A program made the position numbers and the translations under genes. Source: Spirosoma montaniterrae (lineage in GTDB: Bacteria > Bacteroidota > Bacteroidia > Cytophagales > Spirosomataceae). From it: 64,000 bases of DNA. The notes under the pieces are model-generated. The model was not told the DNA's origin. It saw only the letters and a program-made list of their open reading frames with translations, and made no database searches. Location of the stretch: contig NZ_CP014263.1 in the NCBI RefSeq assembly GCF_001988955.1, positions 5,374,501-5,438,500 of the forward strand, written 5' to 3'. How positions within the stretch are numbered: the first letter of the stretch is position 1; every line of letters begins with the position of its first letter. This document shows positions 43,701-51,935 of the stretch, in pieces.

Positions 43701-45194
43701 TTACTCCTTCCACCGCCATTCGTTGGCAATTTGCAGGGGCGTTCGCAATCCCTGCGCCACGAGGAAATCGCGGGTTTGGGTGTCGGTTTGTCGGCGCGTT
43801 GGAATATTTTCGGCATCGGCGAGGGCATACAGCAGCATACTGGCGTAGCGAACCGTATTTCGCATCTGTTCGCGGTCAACGAGATTGATTCGGTCGCAGT
43901 TGGCATGGTAGCAGTCGAGTACCGACCGGTCGAGGTGGCCGTTCATGCCCACTACCGGCACCCCTTCGAGCATAAATGGCTGATGGTCGGAGTGCAGCCC
44001 GGCCTGATTCATCATTTGGTTGGCAAAGGTGGGTTCGGTGCGTTTCATGCTCTCGCCCACGCTGCTCAGAAAGGTCGTCATGTCGCTGCGACCAAAGGCG
44101 TTCAGGCCGGTGGGGTCGTTGGTCATGTCGAGGTTCAGCATGTAGCGAACGTTGTCTAACTGCCCCGCTTTTTTCAGATTCTCGACCATCGCCCGCGAAC
44201 CGAGCAACCCCTGTTCTTCGCCCATAAACAGCACAAACTCGATGGTGCGCCGGGGTTTCAGCTTTAAGGCCCGGAACGTGCGGGCAATGTCCATCACGGC
44301 AAACGAACCGATGCCATTGTCGATAGCCCCCGTCGCCAAATCCCACGAATCCAAATGCCCACCAACGATGATTTTTTCGTCGGGAAATTTCGACCCTTTG
44401 AGCGTGGCAATCACATTACGGGCGCGAATTTTGCGGCTCGTGTTGGTCATGTCGATCAGGGCATGGAGTCGGCTGGGTTCTTCCTGCATCCACGACCGCA
44501 GCGCCTGCCCGCTTTCGAGCGAGATACAGACCGATGGAATCGGAATGAGTTTGCCCGTTACCGAAGCCGTGCCGGTCAGTAGTACGTTGCCTGGCACGAG
44601 GTTCACCATAATTACGCCCGATGCGCCGTACTGAATTGCCAATGCGGTTTTTTCGGAGCGATGCAGGTTACGTGCCCCTTTCGTTGGAGCCGCCAGCCCG
44701 ATGTTTACTAATACGACTTTGCCCTTGATTTTGTCTTTCAGAGCCGCAAAGTCACCTTCTAATCCGTTGCCTACGTCGATGATTTCGCCCTTCACATGCG
44801 CCTGCACGGGCGAGTGCGCCAGAGCCACCACCGGCACGTCGCGGAAATTGTCGCTGCGATTCGGCACCACAGACAGCGTAGCCGTGTCGCGGGCCCAGGC
44901 TTCAACCTCAAACGGCTCGTACCGAACCTCTTTAAAGTCATACGACGACAGCAAATCGAAGGCGTATTGCTCGGCGCGGGTGCCGTTTGCACTACCCGTC
45001 AGGCGGTGGCCGATTTTTTCGGATGCATCGGCCAACGTTTCGTAAGCACGGCTGTTCTGTTGCACCTCGCGGTTGATGCGGGCGAACGTTTTTTCAAGTG
45101 AGGGTTTATTCGGGAAAAAAGCGGTCAGCAGACCAACCGTGCCTAAGCCAGCAAGGGTGGCTGAGAAGCGAGACACGTAAAACGTTCGGCGCAT
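43701..45194 (-). CDS. M28 family zinc aminopeptidase
   Basis: A 497-residue exported metallopeptidase with a PA domain insert (about residues 120-230) and an M28 catalytic domain. The zinc ligands and catalytic acid are present: GGHLDSWD, GAIDNGIGS, MGEEQGLLGS, LNLDMTND and a C-terminal His in the DCYHANCD region. The family removes N-terminal residues from peptides outside the cytoplasm. The N-terminus (MRRTFYVSRFSATLAGLGTVGLLTAF) is a signal anchor. It is transcribed away from the Hsp20 operon's terminator and ends 112 bp before cupin 3's start. Confidence 0.93.
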   Translation of the reverse strand: MRRTFYVSRFSATLAGLGTVGLLTAFFPNKPSLEKTFARINREVQQNSRAYETLADASEKIGHRLTGSANGTRAEQYAFDLLSSYDFKEVRYEPFEVEAWARDTATLSVVPNRSDNFRDVPVVALAHSPVQAHVKGEIIDVGNGLEGDFAALKDKIKGKVVLVNIGLAAPTKGARNLHRSEKTALAIQYGASGVIMVNLVPGNVLLTGTASVTGKLIPIPSVCISLESGQALRSWMQEEPSRLHALIDMTNTSRKIRARNVIATLKGSKFPDEKIIVGGHLDSWDLATGAIDNGIGSFAVMDIARTFRALKLKPRRTIEFVLFMGEEQGLLGSRAMVENLKKAGQLDNVRYMLNLDMTNDPTGLNAFGRSDMTTFLSSVGESMKRTEPTFANQMMNQAGLHSDHQPFMLEGVPVVGMNGHLDRSVLDCYHANCDRINLVDREQMRNTVRYASMLLYALADAENIPTRRQTDTQTRDFLVAQGLRTPLQIANEWRWKE

Positions 45195-45331
45195 GGAAGA
45201 GGATAAATTCGTTGCGAAAGATACGAAAAAACAGCGTTTTTGGATGGCTGCTTTTCTTAGACGCGTTGTATGGCAAAAGGGTTGAGTCCGAACGATAAAT
45301 ATTTTTTGGCGGTAGTTTTATCGCCTGTAAC

Positions 45332-45363
45332 AAAAAACGGGCGACTCAGTGTTGAGTTGCCCG
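45332..45363 (-). terminator. Intrinsic terminator downstream of the Hsp20 operon
   Basis: Read on the minus strand, a 10-bp stem (45363-45354 with 45347-45338, one mismatch) is followed by six T residues (45337-45332). It lies past repeat K and ends the sigma/Hsp20 transcript. Confidence 0.8.
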
Positions 45364-45376
45364 CCCTTCGTGGCGC

Positions 45377-45432
45377 AAACAGGCTCCCGGCTGTTTGCTT
45401 TATTATTCGTTGAAACAGTCGGAAGCCTGTTT
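45377..45432. repeat. Intergenic inverted repeat K
   Basis: 20-nt arms at 45377-45396 and 45413-45432 pair with two mismatches. Each arm is itself a dyad (AAACAG ... CTGTTT). It sits 12 bp past the Hsp20 stop and before the terminator at 45332-45363. Confidence 0.65.
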
Positions 45433-45443
45433 AAGCCGTTTTT

Positions 45444-45878
45444 TTAAGCGATTGCGACCTGTTGTGTGGGCGTTTCGGGTTTTTTAGGCAGCGTCACAAT
45501 CAGTACGCCGTTTTCCTGCCGGGCCGAAATGCCTGCCACATCAACTTTATCATTGAGTTGCACTACACGCTCAAATGTCTTCACCGGATACTCCTGCCGA
45601 ACGAAATTCGGCTCCTGATCGGCGTCAAGCGAACGCGTGCCGCTGATATGCAACAGATCGTCGGCTACAGAAACTGTTATATTCTCTTTGTCAAAGCCTA
45701 AAGCGTAGACGTAAACGTCGAACGCGTCGCCCCGGTCGAGAATGTTGATCGGTACGTTGTATTTTGGCCGACGAACCATCGCCGGGCCAGTCCAGGCCGG
45801 GCCACCGAACTTGCCGTAAAAAGGGCTACCATACTGTTGACGGGCTGAGCCGTAGCCCGGATTGCATTGTCCTCGCAT
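45444..45878 (-). CDS. Hsp20/alpha-crystallin small heat-shock protein
   Basis: A 144-residue sHSP. An N-terminal Gly/Tyr/Pro-rich tail (1-40) precedes the alpha-crystallin domain (about 42-135: NVPINILDRGDAFDVYVYALGFDKENITVSVADDLLHISGTR ... ENGVLIVTLPKK), ending in the expected I-x-V/L pattern (VLIVTLP). It is an ATP-independent chaperone. The gene is last in the 47.5-45.4 kb operon headed by an ECF sigma factor, so it may belong to an envelope or heat stress regulon. Confidence 0.94.
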   Translation of the reverse strand: MRGQCNPGYGSARQQYGSPFYGKFGGPAWTGPAMVRRPKYNVPINILDRGDAFDVYVYALGFDKENITVSVADDLLHISGTRSLDADQEPNFVRQEYPVKTFERVVQLNDKVDVAGISARQENGVLIVTLPKKPETPTQQVAIA

Positions 45879-45890
45879 TGCGTTTGTTGT

Positions 45891-46103
45891 TTATTGAGTA
45901 ATTGAATTCGATTCAGGTTTGGCCGGGGCCGCGTCGCGCCAGTTGCCATCGCAGTGGCCACGACCCAATCCGTGTTGCCGTTCGTAGCCGTACCGACCGC
46001 CCCAGCGGTGGTCGAACGAACGGGGGCCGACGAAAGCCAGCAGGCTCCCGAAGGTGAGGGCCGCTGTCAGGGCAACGACCCAGGGGTTTACGCGTCTTTG
46101 CAT
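45891..46103 (-). CDS. Small exported protein in the sigma/Hsp20 operon
   Basis: A 70-residue protein with one TM/signal segment (VNPWVVALTAALTFGSLLAFVG, about residues 5-26). A Gly/Arg/His-rich tail (HRWGGRYGYERQHGLGRGHCDGNWRD) follows. No family recognised. It lies 12 bp from Hsp20 and 12 bp from the upstream 107-residue gene, all on the same strand, so it is co-transcribed. Confidence 0.7.
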   Translation of the reverse strand: MQRRVNPWVVALTAALTFGSLLAFVGPRSFDHRWGGRYGYERQHGLGRGHCDGNWRDAAPAKPESNSITQ

Positions 46104-46115
46104 GATTGGGTTTGT

Positions 46116-46439
46116 TTATGCATTGGTGGTTTCGGTTGATTGATTCGATTGAGCCGGAGCGTCACCGCAGCGATTCCAGCCGCGTTCTTTGAAGGCGGTA
46201 TATTCTTCGTCGCTCATTTGCCGAACCCGGTCGGCAAACCCGAACGGCCCGCCATAAGCAAAACCCCGGCGACCATAACCGAATCCACGGGGTCCGAATC
46301 CACGGCGGCCTCGGATGAGCCGGAACAGTCCGCCAATGAGCAGAAAAAACAGGAATACCCGAAGCAAAAAGAAGGGCAGAATAAACAGAGCCGCGCCAAG
46401 CAGCAGACCGGCCAGAATTGACTTTAGGATGATATTCAT
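46116..46439 (-). CDS. Small membrane protein with Gly/Arg/Phe-rich loop
   Basis: A 107-residue protein with a long hydrophobic segment (ILKSILAGLLLGAALFILPFFLLRVFLFFLLIGGLF, about 4-39). A Gly-Arg-Phe repeat region (RRGFGPRGFGYGRRGFAYG) and a short helix with MSDEEYTAFKERGW follow. That helix resembles the MSAEEREKFKAEW helix of the 46618-46944 protein, so the two are probably distant paralogues. Function unknown. Confidence 0.75.
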   Translation of the reverse strand: MNIILKSILAGLLLGAALFILPFFLLRVFLFFLLIGGLFRLIRGRRGFGPRGFGYGRRGFAYGGPFGFADRVRQMSDEEYTAFKERGWNRCGDAPAQSNQSTETTNA

Positions 46440-46530
46440 CGTCTTGATCGAACGCAGTTTAACAGGCGTTCAATCAGGATGACGGAGAAGCGGAGAAATT
46501 ACTTTAAACGGATTGTGATTTTTTTTAAAT

Positions 46531-46632
46531 GGGAACACGGATTAGACGGATGTTACAGATTGATACGGATTTCTGCTTGGGGTACAATCAAAATCTGTGT
46601 TCATCTGTAGTATCCGTCTAATCCGTGTTCCC
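46531..46632. repeat. Intergenic inverted repeat C (ATCCGT unit family)
   Basis: 42-nt arms at 46531-46572 and 46591-46632, six mismatches. The right arm holds four ATCYGT units starting at 46593, 46603, 46612 and 46621 (spacing 10/9/9). The TAG stop of the 46618-46944 gene and its last four codons (GNTD) lie in the right arm. It splits the sigma operon between its second and third genes. Confidence 0.88.
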
Positions 46633-46944
46633 CTTATAACCATGCCGCCGTCGCCATTCGGCTTTGAACTTTTCGCGCTCTTCGGCACTCATCGACTGCC
46701 ACTTTTGCCGCCAGGGCGGGCCGCCAAATCCGGGGCCACCACCCGGTGGCCCAAACCGAAATCCGCCAAACAGTAGCCGTGCCAACACGAGCAGGCCCAT
46801 TGCCTGCCAGTAACCGACGGGTTTCACGGCCACAACTGCTACCAGCACGTTATTCCAGAGCCAGAACACCGCTGCCGACGTTGCCAGCAGGGCGATGAGC
46901 AGGAATGGTAGAAAAAAGAAACGTCGTCGCGGGTTGTGGTTCAT
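46618..46944 (-). CDS. Small membrane protein coupled to an ECF sigma factor
   Basis: A 108-residue protein with two hydrophobic segments (FFFLPFLLIALLATSAAVFWLW and ALVAVVAVKPVGYWQAMGLLVLARLLFGGF region). A Gly/Pro-rich stretch (GPPGGGPGFGGPPW) and a charged helix MSAEEREKFKAEWRRRHG follow. It overlaps the sigma gene's stop by 4 bp, so it is translationally coupled and may be its membrane partner. The final residues GNTD and the stop are encoded by inverted repeat C, suggesting the original 3' end was altered by the repeat. Confidence 0.8.
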   Translation of the reverse strand: MNHNPRRRFFFLPFLLIALLATSAAVFWLWNNVLVAVVAVKPVGYWQAMGLLVLARLLFGGFRFGPPGGGPGFGGPPWRQKWQSMSAEEREKFKAEWRRRHGYKGNTD

Positions 46945-47489
46945 AGCGAATCGAGTTCGTCGTAAAGAGTTTTCAGCCGTTTGCGCAGGTGCTGAACGGC
47001 GTATCGTTTGCGCGAAATAATGGTTTTCAGGTTTTCGCCAGTTTCGTCGGCAATCTCCTGCAACGTGCGGTCTTCCAGTTCGTTCTGTACGAATACGGTA
47101 CGCTGATTTTCGGGTAGTTCACTGAGCGCGGCCATCAGTTCGTTCCAGAACAAATCTTTGAAATACTGATCGTCGGGCGTTTCGGCGTCGGTCAGAAGCA
47201 CATCGCGGAAACTAATGCTGTCGTCGTCGTCCAGCGTCAGGTCGCTCAGGCTGTCTTCGGGGCGTCGGCGATAAAGGTCGGTAATGCGGTTGCGGGCCAC
47301 CTGATACAGCCAGCCGCTCATACTCTCAATCGATTCTAAATCAACAACGTTGCTCAACTGATACCAGACATCCTGCAAAATATCATCGGCATCTTCACCT
47401 GATCTTACTCGCCCACGAATAAATTTCGACAGTTTGCTGCCGTATTGTTTTACGGTAGACAAAATGGTTCGTTTGGGCGCGTCGGCCAT
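46941..47489 (-). CDS. ECF-type RNA polymerase sigma factor
   Basis: A 182-residue ECF sigma factor. Region 2 has GEDADDILQDVWYQLSNVVDLESIESMSGWLYQVARNRITDLYRRR. Region 4 has LSELPENQRTVFVQNELEDRTLQEIADETGENLKTIISRKRYAVQHLRKRL. It heads an operon of three small membrane proteins and Hsp20, and overlaps the next gene by 4 bp. The target promoter cannot be inferred. A stress-response role is suggested by Hsp20 only. Confidence 0.94.
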   Translation of the reverse strand: MADAPKRTILSTVKQYGSKLSKFIRGRVRSGEDADDILQDVWYQLSNVVDLESIESMSGWLYQVARNRITDLYRRRPEDSLSDLTLDDDDSISFRDVLLTDAETPDDQYFKDLFWNELMAALSELPENQRTVFVQNELEDRTLQEIADETGENLKTIISRKRYAVQHLRKRLKTLYDELDSL

Positions 47490-47521
47490 GCGGCAGGCTG
47501 GTTATGGGTGGCGGCTCAACC

Positions 47522-48106
47522 TCATAATTCCTTTAGCACTAATTTCCGCCAGCGTACTTTAATGCCACCCCCGCTGTGAATTTGGAGCGCGATGGAGCCA
47601 TTGGCCGCGCCAATTTTTTCGTCACGCATGTCTACCATCGGCTTACCGTTCAGGAACGTCTGCACATGGTCGCCCTCGACCCGAATGCGCATGGTGTTCC
47701 AGTCGTCGGGTTTCAGGATCGACTCTTTTTCGTCGGGAATCTGCTGGAGCCAGCCTCGGCCATATGACTCGTAGATTCCGCCGGTATCGTGGTTTTTGGG
47801 AGCCACTTCTACCTGCCAGCCGCTGATTTTGGTGCCTTCGATAGTGGAGCGGAAAAACACGCCACTGTTGCCATTGGCTTCCTGTTTGAATTGTAGCGAG
47901 AGGTCGAAGTTTTTGTAGAACTGCTCAGTAGCTAAATAGCCGTATTCTTTATCAGGGCCACTTTCGCAAATGAGTTCGCCGTTATCGACGTACCATTTTT
48001 CGGTGCCGTAGACCTTCCAGCCGGTCAGGTCTTTGCCGTTGAACAGCGTCACTTTTTTGGTCGGGGCGATGAACGCAAAAAGGGCTAAGAGGACGAAGTA
48101 TTTCAT
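47522..48106 (-). CDS. DUF1080 (3-keto-disaccharide hydrolase-like) secreted protein
   Basis: A 194-residue secreted concanavalin-like fold of the DUF1080 family (TLFNGKDLTGWKVYGTEKWYVDNGELICES ... DFDLSLQFKQ-type strand, GIYESYGRGWLQQIPDEKESILKPDDWNTMRIRVEGDHVQTFLNGKPMVDM). Recent work on the family points to 3-keto-glycoside hydrolysis, but this member is unassigned. Signal peptide MKYFVLLALFAFIAPT. Repeat G lies directly upstream, 6 bp from its ATG. Confidence 0.9.
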   Translation of the reverse strand: MKYFVLLALFAFIAPTKKVTLFNGKDLTGWKVYGTEKWYVDNGELICESGPDKEYGYLATEQFYKNFDLSLQFKQEANGNSGVFFRSTIEGTKISGWQVEVAPKNHDTGGIYESYGRGWLQQIPDEKESILKPDDWNTMRIRVEGDHVQTFLNGKPMVDMRDEKIGAANGSIALQIHSGGGIKVRWRKLVLKEL

Positions 48107-48111
48107 AGTAC

Positions 48112-48196
48112 AGTAACGCGGCTGGAAAGCCGCAACTTTAATTCGTTGACGGGCAAGCTTTAGTTCGTTAACGGGCGGCTTTCCAGCCGCGTTACT
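48112..48196. repeat. Intergenic inverted repeat G (22-nt perfect arms)
   Basis: Perfect 22-nt arms at 48112-48133 and 48175-48196. The 41-nt interior contains a near-tandem direct repeat of about 21 nt. The lactonase TAA stop (48194-48192) lies in the right arm, and the DUF1080 ATG is 6 bp from the left arm. Confidence 0.85.
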
Positions 48197-49309
48197 TTGT
48201 TATTAAACAAACCGGAGCCGGAACGCTGACCGATTGACCGGTGTAGGTGAGCAAACCGGTTTGCTGGTTTCGGCGAAAAATGGTGATGTTGTCCGAATCC
48301 TGATGCGCCACCAGCACGAACTCGCCCGATGGGTGAATCATGAAGTTGCGGGGCGTTTTGCCCATCGTTGGCTGATCGCCTACCTTGGTCAGTTTACCAT
48401 CGGCACCGATGCTAAAAATAGCCAGCGCGTTATGACCCCGATTCGACTGATATAAAAATTTGCCCGATGGATCGATGTGAATATCGGCACTGGTGTTTTG
48501 ACCTGTAAAATCAGCAGGCAATGTTTTTACTCCTTTCTGAACGGTCGTCAACGCACCAGTTTTAGCGTCTCGGCTGAACACGCTCACCGACGAAGTCAGT
48601 TCTTCAACTACGTACAAAAACTTGCCGTTCGGGTGAATTGCCACATGGCGCGGCCCTGCACCGGGCGTAAGCGATACATAGGCAGGCTGACCGGGGTTTA
48701 CTTTCCTCGATTTGGCATCGATTTCGTAGGTATGCAGTTTATCCGTGCCTAAGTCAGCCACGTACACGGCCCGACCACCGGGTGCAGGTGTGGCTGAGTG
48801 AGCATGGGCTTTATCCTGTCGTTTGGTATTTGGACCGCTACCCGTGTGCTGAGCCGTGTCGGATGGGGGGCAAGCTTACCGTCTGATTCAATTGGCAACA
48901 CCGTCAGGTTGCCCCCGCCGTAGTTTGATACGAAAGCCAGTTGGCCGGTCGGGTGGAGGCTGATGTGGCATGGTCCACCCCCCAACGATGGCTGACTGTT
49001 GAGATAAGTAAGTTTGCCGGTAGCCTGATCAACGGCATAGGCACTGACGCCCCCGTGCTTTTCGGCTCCTTCGTTGACCGAATACAGAAACCGCCCCGAC
49101 GGATGCAGGGCCAGAAACGACGGGCTTTTGTCGTTCTGAACTGCCTGAAGCGGCTGCATGGTGCCGGTTTTTCGATCAAAACGGAACACGTAAATGCCTT
49201 CGCTGCCCCGGAGCGAGTAGGTGCCAACGTAGATAATATCTGTGTTTGACTGAGCCATAGTCTGTTGCACAATTATGGCACAAAGTACAATCAAAAGAAA
49301 ACGAGTCAT
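48192..49309 (-). pseudogene. Lactonase (6-phosphogluconolactonase/YbhE-type propeller), frameshifted at a G6 run
   Basis: Two minus-strand frames (49309-48749 and 48767-48192) form one seven-bladed propeller protein of about 372 residues. It has a signal peptide (ending TMAQ) and repeated blades (SPSFLALHPSGRFLYSVNE, GGGPCHISLHPTGQLAFVSNYGGG, GAGPRHVAIHPNGKFLYVVEE, TSADIHIDPSGKFLYQSNRG, TPRNFMIHPSGEFVLVAHQD). Adding one base to the six-G run at 48865-48870 restores the family segment GKLAPPSDTAQHTGSG continuing to HAHSATPAPGGRAVYVADLG. It is therefore either a recent frameshift or a homopolymer miscount. Its stop lies in repeat G. Confidence 0.85.
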
Positions 49310-49610
49310 TGCAAGGCTACGTTGGTAGGAGAATGATTTGCCTGATAAAGATTTTTTGGGTTGCGTTTTACCGTCTCAAAAAACGCCAAATACCGCCGTT
49401 CGTGGCTTCTGAGCGTGTACGGGCAAAAAATTGTACTATTTTTTGAAATAAATAAGGAAACATAGTTCGTTGATGCGTTTTAGAGTTGATAGACAGGCTA
49501 ACACCGTAATGGCGAATCACTTACTTTTGTGCCGCGATTGCGCTATGGTGGCGTAAACTATCGTTCTCTTGATCAATTTTGTTTCTTAATTAACATTTCC
49601 ACTAAGTAGT
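49310..49610. other. Divergent intergenic region, no gene seen
   Basis: 301 bp between the lactonase start (minus) and the OmpA-like start (plus). It is AT-rich, especially 49430-49470 and 49570-49605. No ORF, RNA fold or long inverted repeat stood out. A TACTTTTG box at about 49522 may be part of the OmpA promoter, but no well-spaced -33 box was found. Confidence 0.5.
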
Positions 49611-50488
49611 ATGAAACGCGTTTTGATTCTGATGACTGCCGTTGCTATGCTGGGTGCCTGCAATAGCAAAAAACGTCAGGCCGAGATTACCGCCCTTCAG
49701 GAAGCCCGTGACAAAGCCATCGCTTCATTGAGCGATTGCGACAAGCGCACGGCAGACCTACGCACGCAACTGGCGTCGAAAGACAATGATCTGCAAGGTA
49801 AAGACAAACAAATGAGCGATTTGCAGGCGCAAATCGATTATCTGAAAAAACGAACACCAATCTGCTCGACCGCATGTCGGACCTGTCGATTGTAAGCAAA
49901 TCGGGAGCCGAAAGCATCAAGAAATCGCTGGAAACGCTCAACGAACAAACCAAGTACGTAAACAACCTGAACCAGAGCATTCAGCGGAAAGATTCGCTGA
50001 ATCTGGCCCTGGTAATGAACCTCAAACGTTCATTGGCCGACATCAACGATCAGGACGTGCAGGTAGAGGTGAAGAAGGGCGTCGTCTACGTGTCGCTGTC
50101 CGACAAGCTGCTGTTCCGGTCGGGTAGTTACGAGGTGCTGCCAGCCGCCGAAACGGTGCTGGAAAAGGTTGCCCGCGTAGTGAACGATCATAAAGACCTC
50201 GACATTCTGGTAGAAGGTCATACCGACAATGTACCTATTGCCACCACATCGATCAAAGACAACTGGGACCTGAGCGCACTGCGGGCTACGTCGGTAGTAC
50301 GGTTGCTGCAACGGAAGTTTGGCATTTCGCCGGAGCGTCTGACGGCTGGCGGTCGTTCGGAGTACATCTCGAAAGATGACAATGCTACCCCTGTTGGTCG
50401 GCAGCAAAACCGCCGTACTGAAATCATCATTACGCCCAAACTCGATCAGTTTTTCAACCTGCTGACCAACGGGCAGGCGGGGAAATAG
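49611..50488 (+). pseudogene. OmpA-family peptidoglycan-binding lipoprotein, frameshifted at an A6 run
   Basis: Lipoprotein (lipobox MLGACNS) with a coiled-coil region (about residues 20-120) and a C-terminal OmpA domain (VYVSLSDKLLFRSGSYEVLPAAETVLEKVARVVNDHKDLDILVEGHTDNVPI ... LSALRATSVVRLLQRKFGISPERLTAGGRSEY ... RRTEIII). The reading frame breaks at the six-A run 49846-49851. One extra A joins YLKK to TNTNLLDRMSDLSIVSKS, restoring about 292 residues. The product would anchor the outer membrane to the cell wall. The stop lies 1 bp before repeat H. Confidence 0.87.
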
Positions 50489-50489
50489 A

Positions 50490-50579
50490 CCTCACCCCGG
50501 CCCCTCTCCTAAAACAGGAGAGGGGAGCGAACCGGCCTTAAGCCCCTCTCCCGTTCTGGGAGAGGGGTTGGGGTGAGGG
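50490..50579. repeat. Intergenic compound inverted repeat H (C/T-rich)
   Basis: Outer arms (CTCACCCC type, 50491-50509 with about 50558-50576) pair over 19 nt with two mismatches. They enclose two smaller hairpins of CCCCTCTCC/GGAGAGGGG. Related C/T-rich CCCTCTCCC hairpins are known to me from several other bacterial groups. It separates the convergent OmpA and CBM48 genes. Confidence 0.8.
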
Positions 50580-50638
50580 TAACGCAAAACGAGCAGCCAC
50601 CGTGGCTGCTCGTTTTTGTTAATGCCTTTCTGCGGGTC

Positions 50639-50947
50639 TTACAGCACTACTACCGAGTTCTCTTCGCCCGATACACCGCTGGCTACGTATTTATCAGCAG
50701 CCCAATCGTTTTCCCATTTTGTGCCATCAAGGATGTAGCGAAATTGATATTCGCCACCTACGGGCAATTCGACGGTGGTTTTGTAGGAACCGTCTTTCTG
50801 TTTTTTCAGAACCTGGGCAGCGGGGTCCCAGTTGTTGAACTCACCGGCCAGGGCGACCGATTTAGCACCATTAACGGCCTCAGCCGGCAATTCAAACGTT
50901 ACTTTAGCAATAGGTTTGCTTTTGAGAAATTGCTTGGCAACTGCCAT
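50639..50947 (-). CDS. Stand-alone CBM48/AMPK-type glycogen-binding domain protein
   Basis: A 102-residue protein consisting of one CBM48/isoamylase-N-like domain (KVTFELPAEAVNGAKSVALAGEFNNWDPAAQVLKKQKDGSYKTTVELPVGGEYQFRYILDGTKWENDWAADKYV). The W-D-P and F-R-Y patterns typical of glycogen/starch binding are present. There is no catalytic domain and no signal peptide. Such single domains occur in Bacteroidetes; their role (glycogen targeting or a beta-sandwich scaffold) is not known. Confidence 0.88.
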   Translation of the reverse strand: MAVAKQFLKSKPIAKVTFELPAEAVNGAKSVALAGEFNNWDPAAQVLKKQKDGSYKTTVELPVGGEYQFRYILDGTKWENDWAADKYVASGVSGEENSVVVL

Positions 50948-51211
50948 AATATATCACTGTTTGGTTTCTACTGCAAAATTATATATCTAAAACATTAATA
51001 TCATAATTATCAGCTTGTTAAAGTGCAAATTTATTTCTTTTGTGCAATTTTATGCAATCTATTTTATACTTGTCGACAAAACTACCAGATTGATTCTGCT
51101 AATCGGCGAGCCAATCCCCCATAATTTCGCGCACGTCTGCAAGTCGCTTTGACTATGAGCCACTTACAAATACTTGAAGGGGTATAAATTTGCCAAAAAT
51201 CAAGCCGGTTG

Positions 51212-51889
51212 TCATGATACGGATGTCGGCTGAGCGGGGTAGCTTCGATATTCTTTCGTCCAGTTATACGCCCCAAACGCGGCAATGAAACAAAACGCGA
51301 AGTACTCGACCGCTACCAGCTTCACGCCTTTTACAAAATAGATATACGTCAGAATCAGATCGACCAGTAACCACACATACCAGCACTCAACGCGCTTTTC
51401 GATCATCAGAAACGTGGCTACAATGCTCATCACGGTCGTAAACGAATCGATATACGGAAACGCACTGGGCTGGCTGAACAGCACCGGAAACCATTCATGC
51501 AGGTTGCTGGCGAACGTACCGAGCAGCCCTGTTGCCACTACGCCCGTGCCCGTCCAGATGACAAGCTGACGAATGGGCATTCTGGTGATTCGTAGTTCCT
51601 GCGCTGCGTTTTCTTCGCCGGGTTTTGGGTGTGTCCATCGCCACCAGCCCTGCAGGTTTGTAACAAAGAAAAAGACCTGCAAAAACATGTCGGGATATAG
51701 CTGAATCTGGTAGAACAGAAAGAAAAACAGCACTACACTGGCCGCGCCAATGGGCCAGCTCCAGACGTTGGCCCGCGCCGACAACCACACCGCCACCGCC
51801 CCGCTTACGACACCAAAAAATTCGAGGTAACTCATGTCGTAGCCCCAGAGCGAGAAGAAAATTGTATCAATATCGAGAACGTCAGGCAT
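51212..51889 (-). CDS. pnuC: PnuC-family nicotinamide riboside/vitamin transporter
   Basis: A 225-residue inner-membrane protein with about seven TM helices. PnuC features are visible: VWSWPIGAASVVLFFFLFYQIQLYPDMFLQVFFFVTNLQGWWRWTHP with the conserved N-x-Q-G-W-W motif, and a C-terminal W-Y-x-W-x-x-V-D region (CWYVWLLVDLILTYIYFVKG). It imports nicotinamide riboside or a related vitamin such as thiamine by facilitated diffusion. No riboswitch was recognised upstream. ATG 51889 is used; a Met at 51835 is possible. It is divergent from the oxidoreductase gene. Confidence 0.92.
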   Translation of the reverse strand: MPDVLDIDTIFFSLWGYDMSYLEFFGVVSGAVAVWLSARANVWSWPIGAASVVLFFFLFYQIQLYPDMFLQVFFFVTNLQGWWRWTHPKPGEENAAQELRITRMPIRQLVIWTGTGVVATGLLGTFASNLHEWFPVLFSQPSAFPYIDSFTTVMSIVATFLMIEKRVECWYVWLLVDLILTYIYFVKGVKLVAVEYFAFCFIAAFGAYNWTKEYRSYPAQPTSVS

Positions 51890-51935
51890 GAGAACGGGGC
51901 GAATTTTGCTTTTATCGACAAAGAACTAAATCATT

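Noticed and set aside
48865..49851. Phase variation as the explanation for the homopolymer frameshifts
   Set aside because: Runs of six bases are short for contingency loci, and the genes (lactonase, OmpA) are not typical phase-variable types. Assembly error or recent mutation is more likely, so it is kept only as an alternative.
50948..51211. Riboswitch upstream of or near pnuC
   Set aside because: The 265-bp gap downstream of pnuC (50948-51211) and its 46-bp 5' region show no recognisable NAD or TPP riboswitch core.
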